The translations under genes and the position numbers were made by a program. The notes beneath the pieces were generated by a model. That model was not told the origin of the DNA and did not search any database. It worked only from the letters and a program-made list of their open reading frames with translations. A stretch of DNA of 35,947 nucleotides from JALZBN01 sp035525375 (GTDB lineage: Bacteria > Actinomycetota > Acidimicrobiia > Acidimicrobiales > AC-14), in contig DATLEI010000052.1 in the NCBI GenBank assembly GCA_035525375.1, positions 1 to 35,947 on the forward strand, in the 5' to 3' direction. Below are positions 1 through 6,930 of this stretch, one piece after another; positions within the stretch are counted from its first letter, which is position 1; every line of letters starts with the position of its first letter.

Positions 1-467
1 GCGAGCGATGATCCGAGCGCCGCAGTCGCTTCGGGCCGTGACTCGCCGACCTCCTTTACCGCTTCGGCCGTCGAGTTGGCCGCTACCGCCTGCACGGCCG
101 GCAACTCCTGCTTGAAGAAGCGTTGGCACTGGGCCAGCGCGTCGGGAAAGGACACGACTCGGCGAACGTCAGCCAGGGCGAGGCCTGGCGGCGCGAGGAG
201 GTTTTGGTTGACCGCCAGCTCGACCTCTCGCTGGATGAGGAGGTCGTGTTCGAACACGAGCCCGTCGAGCACGAGACGGACGGTGCCTTCGATCGAGTTC
301 TCCAGCGCAACGAACCCGAGATCTACCTCCTCCGACTGGGTCGCCTGCAGGACGTCGCGCATGGAGCGCATGGTGACGAGCTCGCAGGTGGCGAGGTCGG
401 CTTGGCCGAGGAGGGCCTCCTCGGTGAACGTGCCAGGAGGTCCGAGGAAGGCGATACGGGGCGTCAT
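1..467 (-). CDS. pheA: Prephenate dehydratase, N-terminal 155 residues (runs off left edge)
   Basis: Prephenate dehydratase converts prephenate to phenylpyruvate in phenylalanine synthesis. The minus-strand translation begins MTPRIAFLGPPGTFTEEAL, the typical N-terminus of the catalytic domain, and continues with ALENSIEGTV, a conserved substrate-site segment. About 155 residues are present. The frame is open to base 1, so the rest of the catalytic domain and any ACT domain lie outside. I chose the ATG at 467 over the GTG at 470 because a -10-like TATCCT (minus strand, 480 to 475) ends 7 nt before the ATG, the spacing of a leaderless transcript, and no Shine-Dalgarno sequence is visible. The gene is divergent from larB. 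Product assignment is secure; the start is probable. Confidence 0.9.
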   Translation of the reverse strand, partial: MTPRIAFLGPPGTFTEEALLGQADLATCELVTMRSMRDVLQATQSEEVDLGFVALENSIEGTVRLVLDGLVFEHDLLIQREVELAVNQNLLAPPGLALADVRRVVSFPDALAQCQRFFKQELPAVQAVAANSTAEAVKEVGESRPEATAALGSSL

Positions 468-474
468 CACGCCG

Positions 475-480
475 AGGATA
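475..480 (-). promoter_or_regulatory. Putative -10 element of leaderless pheA
   Basis: On the minus strand the hexamer TATCCT fits the actinobacterial TANNNT -10 consensus. It ends 7 nt before the pheA ATG at 467, so transcription would begin at or next to the start codon. No clear -35 element is visible. Confidence 0.45.
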
Positions 481-512
481 GGAGTGACGGCACGGGCTGT
501 CCGGACAATAGG

Positions 513-518
513 GATAAT
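513..518 (+). promoter_or_regulatory. Putative -10 element of leaderless larB
   Basis: GATAAT matches the -10 consensus TATAAT in five of six positions. It ends 6 nt before the GTG start of larB at 525. A Shine-Dalgarno sequence is absent, so a leaderless mRNA is likely. The element is separate from the divergent pheA -10 at 475-480. Confidence 0.5.
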
Positions 519-524
519 GACTCG

Positions 525-1262
525 GTGGACGAGACCACCCTCAGGGCGCTCATCGACGACGTGCGCGCCGGAACGCTGTCGGCCGATGATGCCGTGGCCC
601 GCCTGCGACGTCTGCCGTTCGTCGATCTCGGGTACGCCCGAGTCGACCACCACCGGACGTTGCGGCAGGAGCTGACTGAGGCTGTCTTCGGCCCGGGAAA
701 GACTCCCGAGCAATGCGCCGGCATTGTGGCCGAGTTGCTCTCTGAGGACGGTGGGGGACCGGTGCTGTTGACACGCGCCGACGATGACCAGGCTGCAGCG
801 GCGCTGGAGCGCAACCCGGGCGGCGTGCGCACCGGCCGTACGCTCGTGTGGCGTCCGAGGCTCCAACGACCGGGCCGGGTGGTAGTGACGACGGCCGGAA
901 CCGCAGACCTTCCGGTCGCGGAGGAGTGCCTCGCCACGCTTGCGGCCAACGGGTTCCGGCCGCAGTTGGTCACCGACGTCGGCGTAGCCGGAGTGCACCG
1001 GCTCATCGCCAGCGTCGACGAACTGCAGGCGGCCGACGTCATCGTCGTCATCGCCGGGATGGAAGGCGCGCTCGCCACCCTCGTGGGCGGCATCACGCCG
1101 GCACCCGTCGTCGCCGTGCCAACCAGCGTGGGCTACGGCGCCGCTCTCGAGGGCGTCACCGCCCTCCTCGCCATGTTGTCATCGTGCGCGGCGGGCATCA
1201 CCGTGGTGGGCATCGACAACGGCTTCGGCGCCGCCTGTGCGGTAGCCCGGCTTCTTCGGTGA
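525..1262 (+). CDS. larB: LarB, pyridinium-3,5-biscarboxylic acid mononucleotide synthase
   Basis: LarB carboxylates and hydrolyses nicotinate adenine dinucleotide, the first step to the nickel-pincer nucleotide cofactor found in lactate racemase and related enzymes. The 245-residue protein has the usual N-terminal helical part (LPFVDLGYARVDHHRTLRQ) and the AIR-carboxylase-like core: VVVTTAGTADLPVAEE, then DVIVVIAGMEGALATLVGG, then VAVPTSVGYG near the C-terminus. The frame is open further upstream, but that part is antisense to pheA. GTG 525 is chosen because homology begins just after it and GATAAT lies 6 nt before. The stop overlaps the larC start (GTGA), so the two are translationally coupled. 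LarE and LarA are not in the window, so which nickel enzyme is served cannot be told. Confidence 0.9.
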   Translation: MDETTLRALIDDVRAGTLSADDAVARLRRLPFVDLGYARVDHHRTLRQELTEAVFGPGKTPEQCAGIVAELLSEDGGGPVLLTRADDDQAAAALERNPGGVRTGRTLVWRPRLQRPGRVVVTTAGTADLPVAEECLATLAANGFRPQLVTDVGVAGVHRLIASVDELQAADVIVVIAGMEGALATLVGGITPAPVVAVPTSVGYGAALEGVTALLAMLSSCAAGITVVGIDNGFGAACAVARLLR

Positions 1263-2455
1263 CAGTCGCCTGGTTTCACTGCTTTTCTGGCATTGCCGGT
1301 GACATGGCTCTCGGCAGCCTCATCGATGCCGGCGCGGACCTGAGCGAGGTCCGCGCCGTTCTCGAACGACTCCCGGTGACGGGCTGGACCCTCGACACCG
1401 CGCCGGTGTTGCGTGGTGGAATCGCCGCTACTCGTGTCGAGGTGATGGCACCCGACGACGGCGTTGTGCGCACCTATGCCCATATTTCCGGTTTGGTTGA
1501 TGAGGCCCGCTTGCCGCCGCGGGTGCGCGACCGGGCCCAGGCAACATTCGCGGCGCTGGCCGAGGTCGAGGGCCGTCTGCATCGTCGCCCGCCGGCCCAG
1601 GTGCACTTCCATGAGGTCGGCGGCATCGACGCAATCGTTGATGTAGTCGGTACGTGCGCGGCCTTGGAAGTGCTCGGAGTCGATCAGGTGTGCGCCAGCG
1701 CGGTGGCGACCGGCAGCGGGATGGTTCGCGCCGCCCACGGCGCGCTGCCCAACCCGGCCCCCGCCGTGATCGAGCTCTTACGGGGGGCGCCGACGTATGG
1801 GCGGGAGGTGCAGGTCGAGCTGACGACGCCGACCGGCGCGGCCTTGCTGGCGGCGAACGCGACATCGTACGGACCGTTGCCGCCCATGACGATCGGCGCC
1901 ACGGGTTTTGGCGCCGGCGCGCGTGACATTGACGGCCTGCCGAACCTGACGCAGGTCATCATCGGCGCGCCGGCGCGCGCCGGAACTGACGATGGCCAGC
2001 CCGTTGTGCTGCTCGAGGTCAACCTCGACGACGCCACGGGGGAGACGCTCGCCCACACCTTGGAGATGTTGTTGGAGGGCGGCGCGCACGACGCCTGGAT
2101 TACGCCGATCGTCATGAAGAAAGGACGACCGGCCCACACCGTCAGCGCCCTGGCCGACCCAGCCCTGGCACCGCAGGTCAGCCGGATCCTCTTGACCGAG
2201 ACCGGCTCACTCGGCGTACGGGGTCAGACCTTGCAGCGGTGGCCCGAGGCGCGCGCCGAGCACGAGGTCGACATCGACGGCGTTCCCGTGCGGGTCAAGG
2301 TCAGCGCCGGCCGGGTGAAGGTTGAGCACGACGACGCGGCGCGCGCCGCAAGGCGCACCGGACAACCACTGCGACGCGTCGTGGCCCGGGCCGAGGAGGC
2401 GTGGCACCGGCGCGCCGACGAGGGCTCCGGACCAGCTCCCGACGAAGCGGGCTAG
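1259..2455 (+). CDS. larC: LarC, nickel insertion protein for the nickel-pincer cofactor
   Basis: LarC is the CTP-dependent cyclometallase that inserts nickel into the dithiolated pyridinium mononucleotide, the last step of cofactor synthesis. The product has 398 residues, full length for the family. It begins with WFHCFSGIAGDMALGSLIDAG, followed by the conserved HFHEVGGIDAIVDVVG segment around residues 115-130 and the C-terminal-domain motif MKKGRPAHTVSAL. GTG 1259 overlaps the larB stop by 4 nt. In Lactobacillus plantarum larC is made from two frames by programmed frameshifting; here one frame covers both halves. The 3' end converges on the Rieske gene with 4 bases between the two reading frames. 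Confidence 0.9.
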   Translation: MTVAWFHCFSGIAGDMALGSLIDAGADLSEVRAVLERLPVTGWTLDTAPVLRGGIAATRVEVMAPDDGVVRTYAHISGLVDEARLPPRVRDRAQATFAALAEVEGRLHRRPPAQVHFHEVGGIDAIVDVVGTCAALEVLGVDQVCASAVATGSGMVRAAHGALPNPAPAVIELLRGAPTYGREVQVELTTPTGAALLAANATSYGPLPPMTIGATGFGAGARDIDGLPNLTQVIIGAPARAGTDDGQPVVLLEVNLDDATGETLAHTLEMLLEGGAHDAWITPIVMKKGRPAHTVSALADPALAPQVSRILLTETGSLGVRGQTLQRWPEARAEHEVDIDGVPVRVKVSAGRVKVEHDDAARAARRTGQPLRRVVARAEEAWHRRADEGSGPAPDEAG

Positions 2456-2472
2456 CGGGTTAGTCCGCTTCG
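2443..2472. terminator. Hairpin across the convergent larC and Rieske gene ends
   Basis: The arms CGAAGCGG (2443-2450) and CCGCTTCG (2465-2472) are perfect inverted repeats separated by 14 nt that hold both stop codons. The hairpin could end transcription in both directions. Neither side has a T run, so this is only a weak terminator candidate. Confidence 0.3.
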
Positions 2473-4181
2473 AAGAGGTCGTCCCCGCGCCGTAGGCGCG
2501 CCGCGGTCGTCACGACATGGGGCAGTTCGCGCCGGGTCGGTGTGTGAGCGGCGAGGAAGCGCGCCGCGCCTGTCAGGAGCAAGGCCGATTCCTCTGATCC
2601 TTCTGGCCAGGCTTCGGACTGGACCGCCGCGGCTTCAACGGTCTGGTACCAGTGAAACCCGGCGTCTTCGGAGAGGAGGGCACGGCCGAGGACAGCGATC
2701 AGGCGTCCCCGGTCACCTCCGCCCTTCAACCACCCGTAGGCGATCGCGCCGGCGCGATCAACCGCGCCTTGCTCGTCCCAGCACGACTCGAGCTCTTCGA
2801 GGTCGCCCTCGACCGTTTGGGGAAGGCGGGCCGCGGGGACGTTGAGGAAGCGGTCGAGATACCCCCTGAGCGCGCCGTGGACGAGACCTCTCATCAGCTC
2901 CGGTGAGGCGGCTCGCCGCAGCGACTGGTGCAGCGCGTTGGCGGCGGTGAACCCATGGTGGACCGTGTCCCAGTCCCCGAAGTCGTTTTGCACGTGGAAG
3001 CGGGTGATGCGAAGCCCGGCGGCAAGGGCCACCGCCCGACCGGCTTGTTCTGGTGTCGCGCCGGCGCGCAAGGCATTCGTGAGTGCGTCAACGACAGCTT
3101 GGGGGTCATCGGCCAGCAACTCCCAGCCCAAAGCACTGACCGACGTTGGGTCGTCAAACGAGCCCGCCTTGGCGGCGCCCTCGTCGAGGAGCGCGGGCAG
3201 ACGTTCTTCGGTGGCCCGAACGAGTGATGCCAGATCAAACGGGTGGCGCCACTGACCACCCTCCTCGGCGCGAGAGGCGGCCGCCGTCTGCGACACGACA
3301 GTCGGGAGGACCTCTTGGGCGGCGTCCCAACCGATGTGCTCGAGGGCCTCGAATGCTTTGTTGGTGAAATCGATCGTGTGCCCGCCGTCGAGGAAGGCGT
3401 GGTCGGTGACCGCGGCCGTCATCATGCGAGATATCTCTGCTTGGCTCTGACCGGCTGAGATCGCAGTGAGCAGCGTGCGCTCGGCCGCCGAGGACGACCG
3501 AGTCTCTATGAAGCGGCGATACCAGGACGCCAGCCGTTCGCCGGCCAGCTCCGAACGGCCCAGCGGTGTGAGCGAGAAGCGGGGCGAATGGTTGCGGGTG
3601 TCGCGGGACACGAACGACAGGCCGTGTACCAATGCGAGTGCCTGATCGGTCGTCGCCAGCCGAGGCACCAGGTTCGCCATCGCGACCAGGACGGTCAGGC
3701 CCGAACCCCATCCCTCGCGCCGGTTCGCCGTGCCGAAGTCGATTCCGGCGCGCACGATCTCGGCAGCCGGAACCCCAGCTTCGAGTAGCCCGAGCACCGA
3801 CTTGGCGACAACCAGCGTGAGGCCCTGCTCCAGTCCCTCCGCCAAACGCTGGCGAAGGTCGTCGAGCTGGCTCGCGGGCGGCCCTACGACAACGAAGACC
3901 TCCCCTCCCTCGACCTCTACCGGAAATGGCCGGACGTTGTCGGCGAACGGATCGAGCGTTCCGCCCGATGCCAGGTCGAAGCGGGCGTGATGCCAGTGGC
4001 AGGTGACGAGGCCGTTCTCGACCGTGCCGCGGTGAAGCGGGAATCCCATGTGCGGGCATCGGTCATCGAGGGCATAGGGACGATCACCGTCCCAGAAGAC
4101 GCACACACCGTGACTCCCTGCTTTGACGACAACCCGCCCCTGGGATTTCAGGTCCTCGAGGGTGCCGACTCGTACGCGCAC
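2460..4181 (-). CDS. Rieske [2Fe-2S] protein with a large, internally duplicated helical domain; function unknown
   Basis: The 573-residue protein begins with a Rieske domain (residues 1-100) that has both ligand pairs: Cys42-x-His44 in RCPHMGFPLH and Cys61-x2-His64 in TCHWHHARF. The following 470 residues are predicted mainly helical and match no enzyme I can name. They seem to contain two related units (about 123-292 and 366-540), with matching segments around AMANLV...LVHG and AANALH...LVHG. His and Asp cluster in HAFLDGGHTIDF (261-272) and in FHVQNDFGDWDTVHHGF (395-411), which suggests a metal site; this is inference. The frame extends upstream through the flp terminator into flp, so GTG 4181 was chosen; GAGGA lies 8 nt before it. 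No signal peptide or membrane segment is visible, so it is probably cytoplasmic. An electron-transfer or oxygenase role is plausible but unproven. Confidence 0.75.
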   Translation of the reverse strand: MRVRVGTLEDLKSQGRVVVKAGSHGVCVFWDGDRPYALDDRCPHMGFPLHRGTVENGLVTCHWHHARFDLASGGTLDPFADNVRPFPVEVEGGEVFVVVGPPASQLDDLRQRLAEGLEQGLTLVVAKSVLGLLEAGVPAAEIVRAGIDFGTANRREGWGSGLTVLVAMANLVPRLATTDQALALVHGLSFVSRDTRNHSPRFSLTPLGRSELAGERLASWYRRFIETRSSSAAERTLLTAISAGQSQAEISRMMTAAVTDHAFLDGGHTIDFTNKAFEALEHIGWDAAQEVLPTVVSQTAAASRAEEGGQWRHPFDLASLVRATEERLPALLDEGAAKAGSFDDPTSVSALGWELLADDPQAVVDALTNALRAGATPEQAGRAVALAAGLRITRFHVQNDFGDWDTVHHGFTAANALHQSLRRAASPELMRGLVHGALRGYLDRFLNVPAARLPQTVEGDLEELESCWDEQGAVDRAGAIAYGWLKGGGDRGRLIAVLGRALLSEDAGFHWYQTVEAAAVQSEAWPEGSEESALLLTGAARFLAAHTPTRRELPHVVTTAARLRRGDDLFEAD

Positions 4182-4199
4182 ACGGGGGATCCTCGCGCG

Positions 4200-4229
4200 A
4201 AAGAGCGGGCCCCGAGGGGCCCGCTCTTT
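4200..4229 (-). terminator. Strong intrinsic terminator after the flp pilin gene
   Basis: A perfect 14-bp inverted repeat, AAAGAGCGGGCCCC (4200-4213) and its complement (4216-4229), is separated by 2 nt. It starts 25 nt after the flp stop codon on the minus strand and is flanked by A and T runs on the two sides. It should end the pilin transcript and separates it from the Rieske gene. Confidence 0.8.
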
Positions 4230-4254
4230 CTCTGACTGACCGGGATAGTCAGGA

Positions 4255-4464
4255 TCAGGTGCCGGCGCCGGCAATCGACTGACCGACCTTGTCGAACTTG
4301 TCACTGGCCTCGCCACCCAGGGTGGTCAGTGCCACGATGCAGACGACGGCGATCAGGGCGAGCAGCAGGGCGTACTCGACGAGAGCAGCGCCACGCTCGG
4401 ACCGACCGAGCTTCGCCTTGAGGTACGGAGCAACCTGCGTCTGCCAGAAAACGATGATGTCCAT
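4255..4464 (-). CDS. flp: Flp/Fap type IVb pilin precursor
   Basis: This is the major structural subunit of the Flp/Tad pilus, made as a short prepilin and polymerised at the membrane. The 69-residue product has a 25-residue leader ending in SERG, followed by the processing motif Gly25-AALVEY with glutamate at +5 and tyrosine at +6. A hydrophobic helix (ALLLALIAVVCIVALTTLG) and a short Gly/Ala-rich tail follow, which is the usual Flp size and layout. AAGGGG (4473-4478 on the minus strand) lies 8 nt before the ATG. It is the last gene of the minus-strand pilus block and has its own terminator at 4200-4229. A long leader (4465-4583) with inverted repeats suggests separate, regulated expression. 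The prepilin peptidase is not in the window. Confidence 0.92.
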   Translation of the reverse strand: MDIIVFWQTQVAPYLKAKLGRSERGAALVEYALLLALIAVVCIVALTTLGGEASDKFDKVGQSIAGAGT

Positions 4465-4486
4465 TTTGTGATCCCCTTCGGTAGGT

Positions 4487-4502
4487 GCCCCACTTCCGGG
4501 GC
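4487..4502 (-). promoter_or_regulatory. Small hairpin in the flp 5' untranslated region
   Basis: GCCCC (4487-4491) and GGGGC (4498-4502) are complementary around a 6-nt loop. The hairpin is just upstream of the flp ribosome binding site and could affect mRNA stability or translation. It is short, so chance is possible. Confidence 0.25.
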
Positions 4503-4547
4503 TTCTGTAGCTGACATCAGATGTATCGACACTTGCGGGGGAGAGGT

Positions 4548-4569
4548 AAATAGGCAGTTCGGCCTATTT
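4548..4569. promoter_or_regulatory. Inverted repeat between response-regulator gene and flp: operator or terminator
   Basis: AAATAGGC (4548-4555), 6 nt, then GCCTATTT (4562-4569) form a perfect 8-bp inverted repeat. It starts 14 nt after the response-regulator stop. On the minus strand the second arm overlaps TTTACC, a possible flp -35, with GATACA 17 nt further on as a weak -10. It could be an operator for flp or a weak terminator of the kinase-regulator transcript. Confidence 0.4.
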
Positions 4570-4583
4570 CGTTCGTCCACGGC

Positions 4584-5264
4584 TCAGTCCAAGCGAATAA
4601 TGCCCATGCGCACCGCGCGCAGTACGGCCTGAGTGCGGTCGCGTGCGTCGAGCTTCGAATAGATCGACGCCAAGTGGTTCTTCACCGTCTTGGCGCTGAT
4701 GAAGAGGGTTTGGGCGACTTCGGGGAGCGAGAGCCCGTTGGCGACGAGCTGGAGCACCTCCTCCTCACGAGGACTGATGCCGGGGTCGTCGTCTTCGGTC
4801 TCCCGCTGGACTTCGGCCAGCATCGACGTGGCCAGCTCGGCCGAAAGTGCGCCCTCTCCGCTGGCAGCCATGCGGACGGCGGCGGCCACTTCTTCGGTCG
4901 AGCAGTCCTTGACCAGGTAGCCGACAGCGCCGGCCTGAATGGCATCGGCCATGACGTCCGCCTCGGCGTGCATGGTCAGCATGACGACTTGGCATTCCGG
5001 TACACGCTGACGGACGAGCCGCGCCGCGGCGACGCCGTTGAGCAGCGGCATTGAAACGTCCATCAAGACAACATCTGGTCGCAGCTCTTCGGCTGCCCGC
5101 ACCGCTTCGGCGCCGTTACCTGCTTCGCCTACAACCTCGAATCCAGCCTCTTCCATCGACCGACGCAGCCCATCACGAAGCATGCGGTGATCGTCGGCGA
5201 GGAGCAACCTGACCGGCGCGACACCGGGGACGTCTTTCGACAGCGGAAGCGGGACGGCATTCAT
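4584..5264 (-). CDS. NarL/FixJ-family response regulator
   Basis: This is a DNA-binding response regulator, partner of the histidine kinase just upstream. The 226-residue product has a receiver domain (about 18-135) with Asp24-Asp25, the phosphoacceptor Asp69 in VVLMDVSMP, and the conserved lysine in YLVKD. A LuxR-type helix-turn-helix domain follows (about 160-226), with ISPREEEVLQLVANGLS and AQTLFISAKTVKNHL. An upstream ATG at 5288 is in frame, but ATG 5264 overlaps the kinase stop as ATGA and has AAAGGGA a few bases before it, so 5264 is preferred. Its position between tadC and flp suggests it controls pilus genes, possibly flp itself; this is inference from position. Confidence 0.9.
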   Translation of the reverse strand: MNAVPLPLSKDVPGVAPVRLLLADDHRMLRDGLRRSMEEAGFEVVGEAGNGAEAVRAAEELRPDVVLMDVSMPLLNGVAAARLVRQRVPECQVVMLTMHAEADVMADAIQAGAVGYLVKDCSTEEVAAAVRMAASGEGALSAELATSMLAEVQRETEDDDPGISPREEEVLQLVANGLSLPEVAQTLFISAKTVKNHLASIYSKLDARDRTQAVLRAVRMGIIRLD

Positions 5265-6838
5265 CTCAATCCCTTTAATCGACAGCACACGGTCGTCCCA
5301 TTAGGCCCGGAGCGGATATCGAGAGTCGCGCCGATGGCGTCAGCGCGCTCACGCATGCCCATGATCCCGTACGAGTCGGCGCGACCGTGTCGACCCAGCT
5401 CGAAGCCGTGTCCATCGTCGGCGACTCGGAGGAGAGCGTGCGCGCCGTCGCACTCCCAGCGAACCGACAGGTGATCTGCGCCGGAGTGCCGCTCCGCATT
5501 GGTTATCGCCTCTAGGGCGATACACCACAACTCGCGCTCCTGCACCAGTTGCAGCCGGCCGTTCCCGTCCACATCGAGGCGCGCGTCCAGGGTGCTTCTC
5601 TCGCCGACCCGGGCCACGAACGCGGCGAGCACATCAGCGACTCCTCGCTGGTCGGAGACGTCGGTGCGGAGGTCGGACAGGGTGTTGCGAACGTCGACCA
5701 GCACGCCCCGCACCTCGCCTCGCAGTGAATCGAGCTCAGTGGCCAACTGTCCGTCCGGGCACCGCTTGGTGAGGCTGTCGAGCTTGAATGCGACCGAGGC
5801 CAAGGACTGCCCGACCTGGTCATGCATGTCACGGGCGATCCGGGTGCGCTCCTCGTCGGCCCCCATCGTGCGCAGGCGGGCGAACCATCTGGCGTTGTCG
5901 ATTGCCAGCGCGGCGTGATCAATGAAGCCGTCGAGCAGTTGGAGCTCCCGCCGTCCGTAACGGCCTGGGTCGGGGTGCTCGAGCGCGACGAGCCCTACGA
6001 GCTCACCACGGGCCCGCAGGGGGGCGTAGAGACCGGCCCGGGCGAGGAGGTCGATACCGAGGCCCTCGTTGGGCTGGAGGCAGACGACCAGCGACGCCAC
6101 GCTGCTACTGGCGGCGGCGCGCAATGGTGCCGGCAACTCCTCGTCGGACATCGTTTGGGCGACACGGGCGCCTTCGCTCACGCCGACGGTCCATCCCGAG
6201 CTGGTCTCATCGCGAAGAAGGACCGCCAGAACGTCGCAATCAATGAGGCCGCGGAGGCGCTCGACGCTGGACGCCAGGACATCGGTAAGGTTCAGCGACG
6301 CCGGTAGTGCCTGGGCCACCCGATGCAGCGAGACCAAGAGGTCGTTTGCTTCGGTGAGCTGACTGACTCGATCGAGAGCCAGGCTCTGTTGGGCCTGCGC
6401 CTCGCCGAATAGTCGCCTCGCGTAACCGGCGAGAACAGCGACGAGAGCCAGCTCCATCATCCATTGACCCGCCGTCTGCACGCCCGCCAGGGACGGCTCC
6501 GCGATGAGATAGGGAAAACTCACCGAGGCGAACGCCGCCGTGGCGGCCTCGAGCGCAAACGCGAAGCCGACGGCGAAACCGGCGAGGACCACGCCGGTCA
6601 TCAGCGAGAAGACGAACGGCGACCCCCAGAAGCCAGTCGCCATGACCGCAGCGGCGTTGATCGCAATCTCTATGAGGACCGCAGTTTGGGTGGGCCGGCG
6701 CCCGCTGCGGACGGTGCGCCAGACTGCGTGGCCCAGTATCAGCAGGCCCCAGCCAAGCACCGCGCCATCGATCTCACTTCGCGCCGCGGCGATCGCCAGG
6801 CCCGCCGCCAGCGTTGCCCACCGGATGCCGGTGACCAA
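5261..6838 (-). CDS. Membrane-anchored sensor histidine kinase, NarL-partner type (GAF, HisKA_3)
   Basis: This kinase would sense a signal and phosphorylate the adjacent regulator. With the TTG at 6838 it has about 525 residues. Residues 1-150 hold several hydrophobic segments (such as AVLGWGLLILGHAVW and MTGVVLAGFAVGFAF), then a coiled-coil-like stretch and a GAF-like domain (about 165-310). The HisKA_3 H-box ERTRIARDMHDQVGQSL has its phosphoacceptor His near residue 339. The ATPase part has N-box EAITNAERHSG, G-box VADDGHGFELG and SYGIMGMRERADAIGA. The start is uncertain: the frame stays open far into tadC with no ATG or GTG after the tadC stop, and TTG 6838 has no good ribosome binding site. 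It follows tadC by 77 nt and overlaps the regulator gene by 4 nt. Confidence 0.85.
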   Translation of the reverse strand: MVTGIRWATLAAGLAIAAARSEIDGAVLGWGLLILGHAVWRTVRSGRRPTQTAVLIEIAINAAAVMATGFWGSPFVFSLMTGVVLAGFAVGFAFALEAATAAFASVSFPYLIAEPSLAGVQTAGQWMMELALVAVLAGYARRLFGEAQAQQSLALDRVSQLTEANDLLVSLHRVAQALPASLNLTDVLASSVERLRGLIDCDVLAVLLRDETSSGWTVGVSEGARVAQTMSDEELPAPLRAAASSSVASLVVCLQPNEGLGIDLLARAGLYAPLRARGELVGLVALEHPDPGRYGRRELQLLDGFIDHAALAIDNARWFARLRTMGADEERTRIARDMHDQVGQSLASVAFKLDSLTKRCPDGQLATELDSLRGEVRGVLVDVRNTLSDLRTDVSDQRGVADVLAAFVARVGERSTLDARLDVDGNGRLQLVQERELWCIALEAITNAERHSGADHLSVRWECDGAHALLRVADDGHGFELGRHGRADSYGIMGMRERADAIGATLDIRSGPNGTTVCCRLKGLR

Positions 6839-6900
6839 CGAAGACGACGGGACAGCGTTGTCGTCGATCCGACCCGCCAGCCGCTCTGGACGGCGGCGGG

Positions 6901-6930
6901 CTAGCTGCCGAGTGCCTAGCTGCCCAGTGC
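6901..6930. repeat. Tandem 15-bp duplication of the tadC 3' end including its stop codon
   Basis: CTAGCTGCCGAGTGC (6901-6915) and CTAGCTGCCCAGTGC (6916-6930) differ at one base. Read on the minus strand, the end of tadC is Ala-Leu-Gly-Ser-stop, followed in frame by the same five codons again. Confidence 0.85.

Noticed and set aside
123..524. Long N-terminal extension of larB
   Set aside because: The open frame is antisense to pheA, and family similarity begins after GTG 525, where a -10 element also fits.
4182..4316. Earlier start of the Rieske gene at 4316
   Set aside because: It would place the N-terminus across the strong terminator and within the flp gene.
5265..5288. Response regulator start at ATG 5288
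   Set aside because: It would overlap the kinase by 28 nt, whereas ATG 5264 gives the usual ATGA overlap with a ribosome binding site.
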